From Glycomyces niveus (lineage in GTDB: Bacteria > Actinomycetota > Actinomycetes > Mycobacteriales > Micromonosporaceae): DNA of 64,000 bases. Both the position numbers and the translations under genes were made by a program. Where the stretch lies: NCBI RefSeq assembly GCF_017592475.1, contig NZ_JAGFNP010000004.1, forward strand, positions 186,001 through 250,000, read 5' to 3'. Position 1 is the stretch's first letter. Each line of letters starts with the position of its first letter. Positions 16,448 to 24,684 of this stretch are shown here, one piece after another. The notes beneath the pieces are model-generated. The model had not been told where the DNA came from and ran no database searches. It worked only from the letters and a program-made list of their open reading frames with translations.

Positions 16448-17611
16448 TCAGTCCGCCAGCGCCTGGGTGATCATGCCGAGCGTCGCCCAGTCGACGAGCC
16501 GCTGGTCGCGGATGTCGGCGTAGGTGGCGATCTCGATCCAGGTGCGTTCCGAACCGCCGCCGTCGCCTCCGGGGACGTCCTGGCGTGCGCGCAGCCAGTC
16601 GAGTTCGGCGCCGGTGATCTCGGCGGCGAACAGGTGCGCCCGGTGGGCCGAGACCGTCGCGGCGACCTGCCGTGCCCCGAGTGGACGGAGACGGTCGGCG
16701 TCCAGGACCAGACCGGTTTCTTCGCGGACTTCGTCGACGGCCCATGCGGTCGGGTCGTGCCGGGTGCTGCTGCCGCCGGGGAGTTCGTGGACGAAGCCGT
16801 CCACGGTCGTTGCCGGGGAGCGGAACTCGCGCACCAGGACGACCACGGTGTCGTCCAGGGTGCGGCCGGGGCGGTACAGCGCGACCTGCGCGGCGTCCGG
16901 GCGCGAGAGCACGACCTCGTTGGATTTCACGCGGTTCTCGTCCGCCACATGGACTTCGACGTGCGCGGCCCAGTAGAAGACGGTGTCGCGGGCCGGGCCG
17001 ACCCGGAACGTCCATTCGACGCGGGCGCTGACGAGGCGGTTGCCCGCGGCCCGCTGCGCGCGGTGCCAGGCCTGGAAGCTGTCGGTCGCCCACACCTGGA
17101 GCGGCACGGTGCGTTCGCCTTCGGTGCGGTGCGCACCGGTTCCCACCTGCGCCAGCGCGGCCCGGACCGTGTCCGCGAGCGTGTCGCGGACCGGGACGCC
17201 GTTCGCCTCTGCCAGGTGCCGCAGGTATTCGTTCTTCGGCGCGGTCGGCGGCGCCCCGAACACCACTTTCCCTGAAGCGACCCACGCCCCGTATTCGATG
17301 TTCGTCGTCAGCGCGGGCATGGTGGCCATGTCCCTGGGGACCCAGAACACGATCACGTCGACCGCGTGCATCCACCGGGACTCCCAGTCGGCTTGGCCGG
17401 TGTAGTCGGCGAGCACGCCTTCGCGCAGCTCGGGCGTGAACACGACCAGGCGGCCGTCGTGGCGCCACTGCTCCTGAAAGAAGGCCACGGCGTCGCGGTT
17501 CCACGCGGGCACGTCGGCCGAGCGCGGCAGTGGACCGGCGAGGAACACCGCGGCGTCCCACGATGTCGGTGGCGCCTCGTTGGCGTGGACGACGATGACT
17601 TCAGAGTCCAT
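16448..17611 (-). CDS. fusion of nucleoside 2-deoxyribosyltransferase-like and Nudix domains
   Basis: This 387-residue cytosolic protein joins two nucleotide-handling domains. The N-terminal half (about 1-150) has the deoxyribosyltransferase-like pattern: AAVFLAGPLPR at 20-30, WESRWMHAVDVIVFWVPRD at 76-94 and TNIEYGAW at 103-110, where E106 is in the position of the catalytic Glu. The C-terminal half (about 230-387) is Nudix. Its box at 279-301 keeps E294, E297 and E298 but has His for the first Glu (H285) and Asp for the Arg (D293), so hydrolase activity may be altered. A second Nudix gene lies just upstream on the same strand (33-bp gap), suggesting a shared transcript. Confidence 0.8.
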   Translation of the reverse strand: MDSEVIVVHANEAPPTSWDAAVFLAGPLPRSADVPAWNRDAVAFFQEQWRHDGRLVVFTPELREGVLADYTGQADWESRWMHAVDVIVFWVPRDMATMPALTTNIEYGAWVASGKVVFGAPPTAPKNEYLRHLAEANGVPVRDTLADTVRAALAQVGTGAHRTEGERTVPLQVWATDSFQAWHRAQRAAGNRLVSARVEWTFRVGPARDTVFYWAAHVEVHVADENRVKSNEVVLSRPDAAQVALYRPGRTLDDTVVVLVREFRSPATTVDGFVHELPGGSSTRHDPTAWAVDEVREETGLVLDADRLRPLGARQVAATVSAHRAHLFAAEITGAELDWLRARQDVPGGDGGGSERTWIEIATYADIRDQRLVDWATLGMITQALAD

Positions 17612-17644
17612 TAAGGCCTGCCTTCCGTTCGACGCGTTCGGGGT

Positions 17645-18115
17645 TCAGCGGCCGGTGAGCGCCAATGCCGCTTTGAGCCAGCGGGACACCGGGGCGCCGC
17701 CGAGTTCGTCGAGGCTGCGGATCCACCTTGCTTCGGCGATCTCGGAGGCGAGGTGGAAATGGGCCGTCGGCGCCGGCGCCGTCACGATGGTGACCGTGTC
17801 CCGCTTGCCCTCCGCGGCCGTCTGGGCGCGATCGAGGACGGTGAACTCCGCGGCGTCCATCGCGATGCGGAGCTCCTCCCACATCTCCCGGGCCGCGGCC
17901 TGCTTCGGCATCTCCCGGACCGGCTTGTACCCGCCGCCAGGAAGCCCCCACCTCGCGGTGTCGCCGTAGGCGTGGCGGACCACGAGGAACCGGCCGTCAG
18001 GCAGCGTCAGGAACGCCTTCACGCCGAACGTGGCGGGTTTCGCCACCCGCCACCACAGGCGCTGCGACCACGCCGCCGCTTGCAGGACCGGGGGCGGGAC
18101 GTTGATGCGGCGCAT
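17645..18115 (-). CDS. Nudix hydrolase
   Basis: This 156-residue Nudix enzyme cleaves nucleoside diphosphates linked to another moiety. The Nudix box (about 60-82, GGYKPVREMPKQAAAREMWE then ELRI) keeps all the catalytic Glu and the Arg; only the late Gly is replaced, by Arg. Strand residues FGVKAFLTLPDGRFLVVRHA precede the box in the normal order. The substrate cannot be read; phosphohydrolases that clear oxidised or dephospho nucleotides are the nearest type. It lies upstream of the deoxyribosyltransferase-Nudix fusion in the same direction. Confidence 0.88.
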   Translation of the reverse strand: MRRINVPPPVLQAAAWSQRLWWRVAKPATFGVKAFLTLPDGRFLVVRHAYGDTARWGLPGGGYKPVREMPKQAAAREMWEELRIAMDAAEFTVLDRAQTAAEGKRDTVTIVTAPAPTAHFHLASEIAEARWIRSLDELGGAPVSRWLKAALALTGR

Positions 18116-18199
18116 GCGTCAAGCGTCGCATGCCGGTGCGGTCGGGTCGACCACCGCCACGACGGGCCGTCGGCAAGGACGAACGGGAGGATCTCCCCG

Positions 18200-19366
18200 T
18201 CAGGCGGCGAGTTCGGCGACGTGTTTGCGGCCCTTGGGGAAGAGGGGGCCGACGAGGAGGCGGTCGAGGCCTGGGAGCTGCATTGCGCGGAAGCCCCAGC
18301 GGCGCAGGAGGAGCCTGGTGAAGGTGCGGGGCAGGAACCATTCGGTGACGCGGTCGCGGGCCGCGCGCTGCACGTCGCCCGCGACGGGGCGCCAGCGGCG
18401 TTCGTATTCGGCGATGCCTTCCTCCACTGAGGAGGCTCGATCGAGGCACTCGCCCAGGAGGTAGGCGCCCGCGACGCCGAGTGAGGCGCCTTGCCCGGCG
18501 ATGAGGGAGACCGCGTGGGCGGCGTCGCCGAGTAGGACGGTGCGGCCCTTGCTCCACTGCGGGAGGTCGATCTGGGCGACCTGGTCGTAGTAGACCTGGT
18601 CGGGTGCAGGGCAGGCGGCGAGGGCGCGTTCGGCGAGGTCGCCCATGCCGGCGTAGGCGGCGCGGAAGGCGTCGCGGGGGTCGTCGGACAGGGTGGTGCC
18701 GGGCGCGCGGTGGACGGCGAAGACGGCGACCTGGTCGTCGGTGAGGCCGTAGAAGCCCATCTGCCGGTTGCGGGTCTCGGTGAGCACGAACTGGCCGCGC
18801 ACCTGCGCGAACATCTCCGGGTCGGTGAAGATGTAAGCGCCGGTGTGCATCCCGAGGTACCGCAGGCAGTCCTGCTCGGGGCCGAAGGCGAGGGCGCGGA
18901 CGCGCGAGTGGATGCCGTCGGCGCCGACGACGAGGTCGGCGTCGACCGTGGTGCCGTCGGAGAGGTGGACGCGGTCGTCGTCGATGGTGTCGATCGTGGT
19001 GCGGTAGCGCAGGTCGACCTGGTCGGGAAGGGCTTCGCGCAGGAGCCGCTCGAGGGCGGGCCGCATGATGCTGGCGAGTTCGCCGCCGAGGGCTTTCGCG
19101 AAGAGCGTGTAGTCGATGCGGACGGTGGTGCGGCCGCGGTCGTCGATGTAGCGGAACTCCTCGACCGGACTGGCGTGCCGGTTCATCTCGTCGCCCAGGC
19201 CCATCAGCTGCAGCGCCTCGTGTCCGGGGCCGAAGAAGTCGATCATGTAGCCCTGCGGGCGCGGCCCGGGAGCGTGGTCGACGAGGTGGACGTCCCAGCC
19301 GTGGTGGTGGAGGCGGTGGGCGAGGGCGAGGCCGGCGATGCCGGCGCCGCAGATGACGGCTCTCAT
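18200..19366 (-). CDS. FAD-dependent monooxygenase (PHBH/TetX-like)
   Basis: This 388-residue group A flavin monooxygenase has the FAD-binding Rossmann motif GAGIAG at 7-12, a DG-type segment (LVVGADGIHSRVR near 155) and the second FAD motif GDAAHAVSLIAGQGASLG near 288-305. Related enzymes hydroxylate aromatics or inactivate tetracyclines or rifamycins. The start ATG at 19366 overlaps the TetR stop in ATGA, so the two are translated together and transcribed from the TetR promoter. Expression should be inducible through the operator at 19958-19986. Confidence 0.92.
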   Translation of the reverse strand: MRAVICGAGIAGLALAHRLHHHGWDVHLVDHAPGPRPQGYMIDFFGPGHEALQLMGLGDEMNRHASPVEEFRYIDDRGRTTVRIDYTLFAKALGGELASIMRPALERLLREALPDQVDLRYRTTIDTIDDDRVHLSDGTTVDADLVVGADGIHSRVRALAFGPEQDCLRYLGMHTGAYIFTDPEMFAQVRGQFVLTETRNRQMGFYGLTDDQVAVFAVHRAPGTTLSDDPRDAFRAAYAGMGDLAERALAACPAPDQVYYDQVAQIDLPQWSKGRTVLLGDAAHAVSLIAGQGASLGVAGAYLLGECLDRASSVEEGIAEYERRWRPVAGDVQRAARDRVTEWFLPRTFTRLLLRRWGFRAMQLPGLDRLLVGPLFPKGRKHVAELAA

Positions 19367-19947
19367 TGTGCTGCTCCGTTCGAGGGTCGGGTGAGGTGGC
19401 GCAGGAGGGGCGCGAGCCGGGCGGCCGACAGCCGCGCGTCGAGGCTCTTGTGGAGGAGAAGGCCGTCGATCGCGGCCATGATGAGGGTCGCCGCCTCCTC
19501 GGGATCGGTGCGGCCCGCGCGGGCGAGCATGGCGGAGAGGTGGGCGCGGAAGTCGTCCATGAGCTCGCGCATCCGGTCGCGCAGGTCCGGGTCGCGGGTG
19601 GCGGCGAGGTACGCCTCGATGACGAGCAGCGAGGCCGGGTCGGCGCCGGTGTACCGGTCGACCTCGACCAGCAGCGCCTCGACGGCACCGGGGGGATCCG
19701 GCGCGGCGTCCAGTCCGGCGGCGGCGCCCTCGAGCAGGGGCCGCATCCCTTCCACCGCGGCCTGCCGCAGCAGTGCCTGCAGCGATTCGAAGTGGTAGTG
19801 CACCAGGCCGGACCGGATGCCGGCGCGCTCGGCGAGGAGGCGGGTGCTCACGGCGTTCCATCCGATCTCGGCGATGAGTTCCTGAGCGGCGGCGATGAGC
19901 CGGGCGCGCACTTCGCGGCCGCGTTCGGCGTTGGTCGGGCCTGCCAC
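19363..19947 (-). CDS. TetR-family repressor, first gene of the monooxygenase operon
   Basis: From GTG 19947 this is a 194-residue TetR protein. The HTH is STRLLAERAGIRSGLVHYHF near 36-55 and the C-terminal domain ends RLAPLLRHLTRPSNGAAQ. The frame is open up to 19986, but that would put the start inside the operator palindrome. AAGAAGG lies 5 nt before GTG 19947, which also begins at the usual family length. The stop overlaps the monooxygenase start. Autoregulation is very likely. Confidence 0.88.
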   Translation of the reverse strand: MAGPTNAERGREVRARLIAAAQELIAEIGWNAVSTRLLAERAGIRSGLVHYHFESLQALLRQAAVEGMRPLLEGAAAGLDAAPDPPGAVEALLVEVDRYTGADPASLLVIEAYLAATRDPDLRDRMRELMDDFRAHLSAMLARAGRTDPEEAATLIMAAIDGLLLHKSLDARLSAARLAPLLRHLTRPSNGAAQ

Positions 19948-19957
19948 GTCCACCTTC

Positions 19958-19986
19958 TTGGTCGATCGTCCAATACGATTGACCAA
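19958..19986. promoter_or_regulatory. TetR operator, 29-bp inverted repeat
   Basis: TTGGTCGATCGT-N5-ACGATTGACCAA has 12-bp arms with one mismatch. It ends 10 bp before the chosen TetR start at 19947, covering the expected promoter/transcription start. Confidence 0.8.
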
Positions 19987-20146
19987 CTATACCGCGCCGA
20001 CGCGCTTCCGGTCGGCCGCACCACTTTCCCTCCACAACGGCTCCACGCCGCCGCGCGAGACTGGTGCGACTCCGCGTGATCGCTCCCCCGCTCCCCGCTC
20101 GAACCAGCGATCGCACCCCTGATCGGCCAGGAAGGGAACATTCCCC

Positions 20147-20800
20147 ATGCCACGAACCTCTGCGAAACGTCTGAGCCTCAGAGCCGCATGCATAGCCGTC
20201 GCCGCCTTCACGACGGTGGCGGTCACGGCGGGCGTCGCCTGGGCGGCCTACACCGACAACATGTACCCCACGCAGTACCTCACGGTGGGCTGCTTCAGCG
20301 TCAGCGGACCCCACCAGTCGGGCTTCTGCCAGACCGACAACAAGGACCTCACGTACTACATGGACAGCGGCGGCAGCAACAAGCTCGAGGCCGGCGACCG
20401 CTCCGTCGTCAACAACGTCATGAACAACATCTACGAGCCGACCGACCTCTCCGTCACGTACGACTCGTCCCCCTCGTTCTCCGGCAGCGCGGAGACCGAC
20501 ATCGTCTTCGAGGAGAGCTCGTCGGGCTTGTCCTCCAGCGTCGACGGCTACACCTTCTGCAACAACGCCGCCACCACGCTCAAATGCGACCAGCAGTACA
20601 TCCGCATTCGCGGCGGCGGCCACTACGGGCAGGGCCTCGTATGCCACGAGACCGGGCACGCCGTCGGCCTGACCCACGGCGACGACGCGTCGCCGAGGAA
20701 GAGCAGGACCGACGAGAAGCTCGGCTGCATGGAGACGCCGGTCAGCAATGACGAAGGGCTCCAAGCGAACAACATCGAGAACATCAACGCCACCTACTGA
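20147..20800 (+). CDS. secreted metzincin-type zinc metalloprotease
   Basis: This 217-residue exported protein has a basic N-terminus (MPRTSAKRLSLR), a hydrophobic core and a cut site after VAWA (about residue 33). The catalytic site HETGHAVGLTH at 167-177 fits the metzincin pattern H-E-x-x-H-x-x-G-x-x-H: zinc ligands H167, H171, H177 and base E168. A Met-turn candidate is M193 in GCMETPVS. Six Cys in the mature part (VGCFS, GFCQ, FCNN, KCDQ, VCHE, GCME) suggest three disulfides. It is smaller than most metzincins and no family is recognised beyond the active site. The next secreted gene starts 10 bp later, so the two form an operon. Confidence 0.8.
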   Translation: MPRTSAKRLSLRAACIAVAAFTTVAVTAGVAWAAYTDNMYPTQYLTVGCFSVSGPHQSGFCQTDNKDLTYYMDSGGSNKLEAGDRSVVNNVMNNIYEPTDLSVTYDSSPSFSGSAETDIVFEESSSGLSSSVDGYTFCNNAATTLKCDQQYIRIRGGGHYGQGLVCHETGHAVGLTHGDDASPRKSRTDEKLGCMETPVSNDEGLQANNIENINATY

Positions 20801-20809
20801 GGAGGACCC

Positions 20810-21592
20810 ATGCGCAACCGCACCCGCATCGCCGCCGCCGCCGGCTTCATCGCAGCCGCCTCGGTCACCGGCGTCATCGTCGCGGCACTCGCCGCCCCCG
20901 CATCCGACCCCACTGCCCAAACCGGCCTCGAAGCGCAGTCCGACGTGCTGCTGGGGAACGGCAGCGACCACCTCCCGAGCGTGACCGCGACCGACTGGGT
21001 CACCTACGCCGACCACGTCCTCGTCGTCGAGGCCGTTTCAGAGCGGGCCCTCGAGCCGACCGCGGCGGAAGTCGAGCGCGGCGAGGGCGTCATCGGCCGC
21101 GTCGTCTCGCTCACGGTCGAGGACGTGCTCTGGTCGAGGGAGGGCGCCCCGCAAGCCGCACCCTCCACTTGGGAGTACTCGGGCCTCGGCTGGTACTTCG
21201 CCGACGGCGACACCTCCGCGACCGTCGAGATGGCGCTCCACGACTTCCCCCGGGTCGAGGTCGGCCACCAGTACGTGATTGCCGTCCGCTGGGAGAAGGC
21301 GATCTGCGACGAGGACGGGGAGTACACCCCGGCGCAGTGGCGCGGCCTCGGTGAAGGCTCGGAGATCCCCTACGACGACGGCACGCTCGGCAACGGCGAG
21401 TCCGAAGGCACCGTGCAGGACGCCGCGGCCTTCGCCGCCGCGTCGGACGAAGACGTCGTCGAGCAGGGCATCGAGGAGCTGCTGGTCGGCGAGGGCGCCG
21501 ACGCGCTCGTCAGCGCCTTGAACAGCGCGGTGCCGGACGCCGCCGCCCAGGCCGAGATGACCACTATGGACGCTGAGACGTCCTGCGTGTAA
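20810..21592 (+). CDS. secreted hypothetical protein, partner of the metalloprotease
   Basis: This 260-residue exported protein has a signal peptide (MRNRTRIAAAAGFIAAASVT, hydrophobic to about 32). The mature part begins with a stretch (DWVTYADHVLVVEAVSE near 62-78) and a beta-rich core with EDVLWSREG and YVIAVRWEKAICDEDG, then an acidic, Ala-rich tail. The pattern recalls small secreted proteins that carry an OB/beta barrel, but no family is recognised. TGAGGAGG sits across the previous stop and ATG 20810, so it is translated with the protease gene. It might be an inhibitor, chaperone or substrate; this is not shown by the sequence. Confidence 0.65.
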   Translation: MRNRTRIAAAAGFIAAASVTGVIVAALAAPASDPTAQTGLEAQSDVLLGNGSDHLPSVTATDWVTYADHVLVVEAVSERALEPTAAEVERGEGVIGRVVSLTVEDVLWSREGAPQAAPSTWEYSGLGWYFADGDTSATVEMALHDFPRVEVGHQYVIAVRWEKAICDEDGEYTPAQWRGLGEGSEIPYDDGTLGNGESEGTVQDAAAFAAASDEDVVEQGIEELLVGEGADALVSALNSAVPDAAAQAEMTTMDAETSCV

Positions 21593-21605
21593 GCACACCG
21601 CATAG

Positions 21606-21636
21606 AGCGGCGGGAAGCGCATTGCTTCCCGCCGCT
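21606..21636. terminator. bidirectional stem-loop terminator
   Basis: AGCGGCGGGAAGC-GCATT-GCTTCCCGCCGCT forms a perfect 13-bp stem with a short T-run on the plus side. It lies in the 49-bp gap between the convergent secreted-protein operon and the SARP gene and can serve both. Confidence 0.85.
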
Positions 21637-21641
21637 TTCCG

Positions 21642-24461
21642 CTATTGCAGCGCGGCGAGCTTGGCCCGGACCGCCTCCGCGTCGGCGTGGCCGAGGTGGT
21701 CGAAGATGGCCGCGGCCCGCCGCCACGACCGCCGGGCCGCCGCGGTGTCGCCGCCCGCATGCTGGGCGTCGCCCAGGTTGACGAAGGTGGCGGCCTCGCC
21801 TTGAGCATGGCCGAGGTCGCGGTACAGGGCGAGGGCGCGCCGGTAGAACGCGATGGCCTGGGACTGCAGCCCGAGGCGGTGATGGGCGTAGCCGAGGCTG
21901 TCCGCGGTGGCGGCCTGGCCGTGGCGGTCCCCTATCGACGTCAGGAGCGCCATGGCCGCCTCGCAGTAGGCCAGTGCCTTCCGGTAATCGCCGGACTGGG
22001 CATGGCTCCACCCGATCCCGTTGAGCGCGTTGGCCTGCCCGCTGCGATGGCCCGCCGCCTGGTACAGGTCGAGTGCGCGGTGCGCGCTGTCCATCGCCTC
22101 GGCGGTCCGTCCCCGGCGCATCCAGAGCCGGCCGTGCATGAGGTGGGCGTGGGCTTGGCCGACGCGGTCGTCCAGGTCCTCGCACAGTGCGAGCGACCGG
22201 TCGAGGAGCGCTTGGGCTTCCTCGGTGCGCCCGAGCTGGCTGTGCGCCTCGGCGAGCAGGCGGATCACCCGGGCTTCGGCTCCGGTATCCCCGGTCCTGC
22301 GGGCGGCGTCCATGGCCGTCTGCCACATGACCGACTGGTCCTGCCAGGGGCCGCGGTCGAGATGGTCCCGCAGGGTGTAGGCCAGTTGCCAGCAGCGCGC
22401 GTCGAAGCCGTGCTCGGCCGCGTGATGGACGGCGGCGGTGAGCGCCGCGCCTTCGGCGGCGAACCACGCCATGGCGGACTCGGCGTCGGCGAGCCCGACG
22501 GGCGCGATGCCGGGAGGCACGTCGGGGAGTGCGATGGGGTCCCTGTTCGGATCGATGAGACGACTGCCCGCGTAGGCGGTGTGGAGGTAGAAGTCCAGCA
22601 GTCGAAGCGTCGCCGCTTCCTTGTCCCCAGCGGTGTCGACGGTTGCGGCGAGTTCGGCGGAGTAGGCGCGCAGGAGGTCGTGGAAGGCGAACCGCCCGGG
22701 GGTCGGTTCCGTGAGCAGGTTGCCGTGGGTCAGTTCGGCGAGCAGGCGTCCCGCGCGGGACGCGGTGCCGCCTGCGACGGCGGCGGCCGCCTCCGGCGTG
22801 ATGTCGGGCCCCGGATGCACGCTGAGGAGCCGGAACAGCCGGGCCGAGGCGGGCGTGAGGTCGCGGTACGAAGAGGAGAAGACGGTGCGGAGATCGACCC
22901 TGGGATCGGGGTCGGCGAGCGCGTCGAGGCGCTCGTCCGTGCGGTGCAGCGCCGCGGCCAGGGCGGTCAGTGAGAAATCCGGGCGGGTGGTGGCGCGCGC
23001 GGCCACGATGGCCAACGCGAGCGGGAGTCCGTCGCAGGCTTCGATGATCCTCGCGGCGGCCTCGGGTTCGGCGGCGGGCCGCCCGTCGGGGATGCGGCGC
23101 TGCAGGAAACGCCCGGCGTCCTGGTCGTCGAGGCCCGCGAGCGCGATCGACCGGGCGCCGTGGGCGACGAGCCCCGAGAGGCTGTTGCGGCTGGTGACGA
23201 GGGTCAGGCTTGCAGCAGTGCCGGGCAGGAGCGGGCGGACCTGGTCGAGGTCGCGGGCGTTGTCGAGGAGCACGAGGATTCGCTTGTCCGACAGGAGACT
23301 TCGGTAGAGGGCGGCTTGGCCTTCCAGATCGCTCGGCATCTGCGCCGGGGCGGTGTGCAGCGCTTCGAGAAAGTGCCGCAGGGCTTCGCGCGGCGACACG
23401 GGCTGCCCGACAGGATCGAAACCGCGCAGGTTGAGGTACAGCTGCCCGTCGGGGAACCGGTCGGCGACCCGGTGCGCCCAGTGGACGGCGAGGGCGGTCT
23501 TCCCGATCCCGGCGGTGCCGGTGACGGCAGCGACCATCGCTCCGGCCGACTCGACGGGGGCGACGAGCAGTTCATCCAATATGGACAACTGAGTTTCGCG
23601 TCCGGTGAAGTGACCGACCGAGGACGGCAGTTGCCGCGGTGCCGCTAGACGTGAGGGGGTCGCCCTGCCGGCCGAGACGCTCTCCGGGACGGCGGGTCGC
23701 AGTCCGGGGTCGTCCCGCAGGATGCGGCGGTGCAGCTCGTCGATCGGCGGTGAGGGCCGGATGCCGAGCTCGATGTCGAGGAGCCGGTACAGGCGCTGGT
23801 AGGCCTCGAGCGCTTCGGCCTGCCGTCCGGCACTGTAGAGGCCGAGCATGAGCAGGCGCCACAGGCCTTCGCGCACGGGATGCTCGGTGGTGAGCGCTTC
23901 CAGTTCGGCGAGGGTGGCGATCGGCGAGCCCGACTCCAGCTCCGCCGCCAGGCACTGCTCGACGACCTCCAAGCGCAGCTCGTCCAGTAGCCGGGCCTTG
24001 TCGCGCACGGCCTCGGCCTCGGCGTCGGCGAACGAGGCGGCGCCGCGCCAAAGCCCCAGGCTCTCCCGGAGCAGCGCCGCTCCTTCGTCGAACCGCCGGT
24101 GCTGCAGCAACTGTCGGCCTTGCACCGCAAGCGTCTCGAAGCGGTGCGCGTCCATCGCTTCGTCCTCGGACTCCAGCACGTAGCCCTTGCTCCGGCTTCG
24201 GATCACCGTCCTGTCGCCGTCGCCGAGCAGGCGCTTGCGCAACTGGTACACATAGGACCGCAGCGTCGCCTCGGCGGTCCGGGGAGGCTTCTCGCCCCAC
24301 AGCTGATCGATCAGCCAGTCGTGCCCGACCGGCCGGTTCAGATGCAGCAGCAGCAATGCCAGCAGCGTCCGGGGCTTGGCGGCGTCCAGGGCCGCCGGCC
24401 GGCCTCCCACGACCAGCTCCACCGGCCCCAGCACCCGGAACTCCCGTGCATCGGCGGACAT
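21642..24461 (-). CDS. SARP/AfsR-type regulator with NB-ARC and TPR domains
   Basis: This 939-residue regulator has a winged-helix DNA-binding domain (about 8-95, with LRSYVYQLRKRLLG), a bacterial transcriptional activator domain (about 100-245), an NB-ARC ATPase (P-loop GTAGIGKTALA near 316, and a Walker B region with ILVLLDNARD) and C-terminal TPR repeats (about 650-935, with repeated A-x-x-Y-x-x-A-L-x-L-Y blocks). This is the AfsR layout, used for antibiotic clusters and development. The frame opens at 24788, but GGGAG lies 5 nt before ATG 24461, which also starts directly at the family's conserved R-V-L-G-P-V-E. No biosynthetic cluster is next to it, so its targets are unknown. Confidence 0.92.
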   Translation of the reverse strand: MSADAREFRVLGPVELVVGGRPAALDAAKPRTLLALLLLHLNRPVGHDWLIDQLWGEKPPRTAEATLRSYVYQLRKRLLGDGDRTVIRSRSKGYVLESEDEAMDAHRFETLAVQGRQLLQHRRFDEGAALLRESLGLWRGAASFADAEAEAVRDKARLLDELRLEVVEQCLAAELESGSPIATLAELEALTTEHPVREGLWRLLMLGLYSAGRQAEALEAYQRLYRLLDIELGIRPSPPIDELHRRILRDDPGLRPAVPESVSAGRATPSRLAAPRQLPSSVGHFTGRETQLSILDELLVAPVESAGAMVAAVTGTAGIGKTALAVHWAHRVADRFPDGQLYLNLRGFDPVGQPVSPREALRHFLEALHTAPAQMPSDLEGQAALYRSLLSDKRILVLLDNARDLDQVRPLLPGTAASLTLVTSRNSLSGLVAHGARSIALAGLDDQDAGRFLQRRIPDGRPAAEPEAAARIIEACDGLPLALAIVAARATTRPDFSLTALAAALHRTDERLDALADPDPRVDLRTVFSSSYRDLTPASARLFRLLSVHPGPDITPEAAAAVAGGTASRAGRLLAELTHGNLLTEPTPGRFAFHDLLRAYSAELAATVDTAGDKEAATLRLLDFYLHTAYAGSRLIDPNRDPIALPDVPPGIAPVGLADAESAMAWFAAEGAALTAAVHHAAEHGFDARCWQLAYTLRDHLDRGPWQDQSVMWQTAMDAARRTGDTGAEARVIRLLAEAHSQLGRTEEAQALLDRSLALCEDLDDRVGQAHAHLMHGRLWMRRGRTAEAMDSAHRALDLYQAAGHRSGQANALNGIGWSHAQSGDYRKALAYCEAAMALLTSIGDRHGQAATADSLGYAHHRLGLQSQAIAFYRRALALYRDLGHAQGEAATFVNLGDAQHAGGDTAAARRSWRRAAAIFDHLGHADAEAVRAKLAALQ

Positions 24462-24684
24462 GTCGACTCCCAGCGGTGTGGCGCAGCGCGTTTCGCTCAA
24501 GTCCCATACGCCGCCGGGCCCCGTCCGGTTGCACGCGGGCGTCACCGGGCCGCCCGCGAGAAGGCTCCGGCCGCAGCCCCTTGCGCCCCTTGGCAGGACC
24601 GCCGCGACGACGACCGGTCTCGAAGCCGGGCGCTCCCTGCATATCGGCTGGCGGGCGGCCGTGGGCCGGTGGCATGATCGGCGG

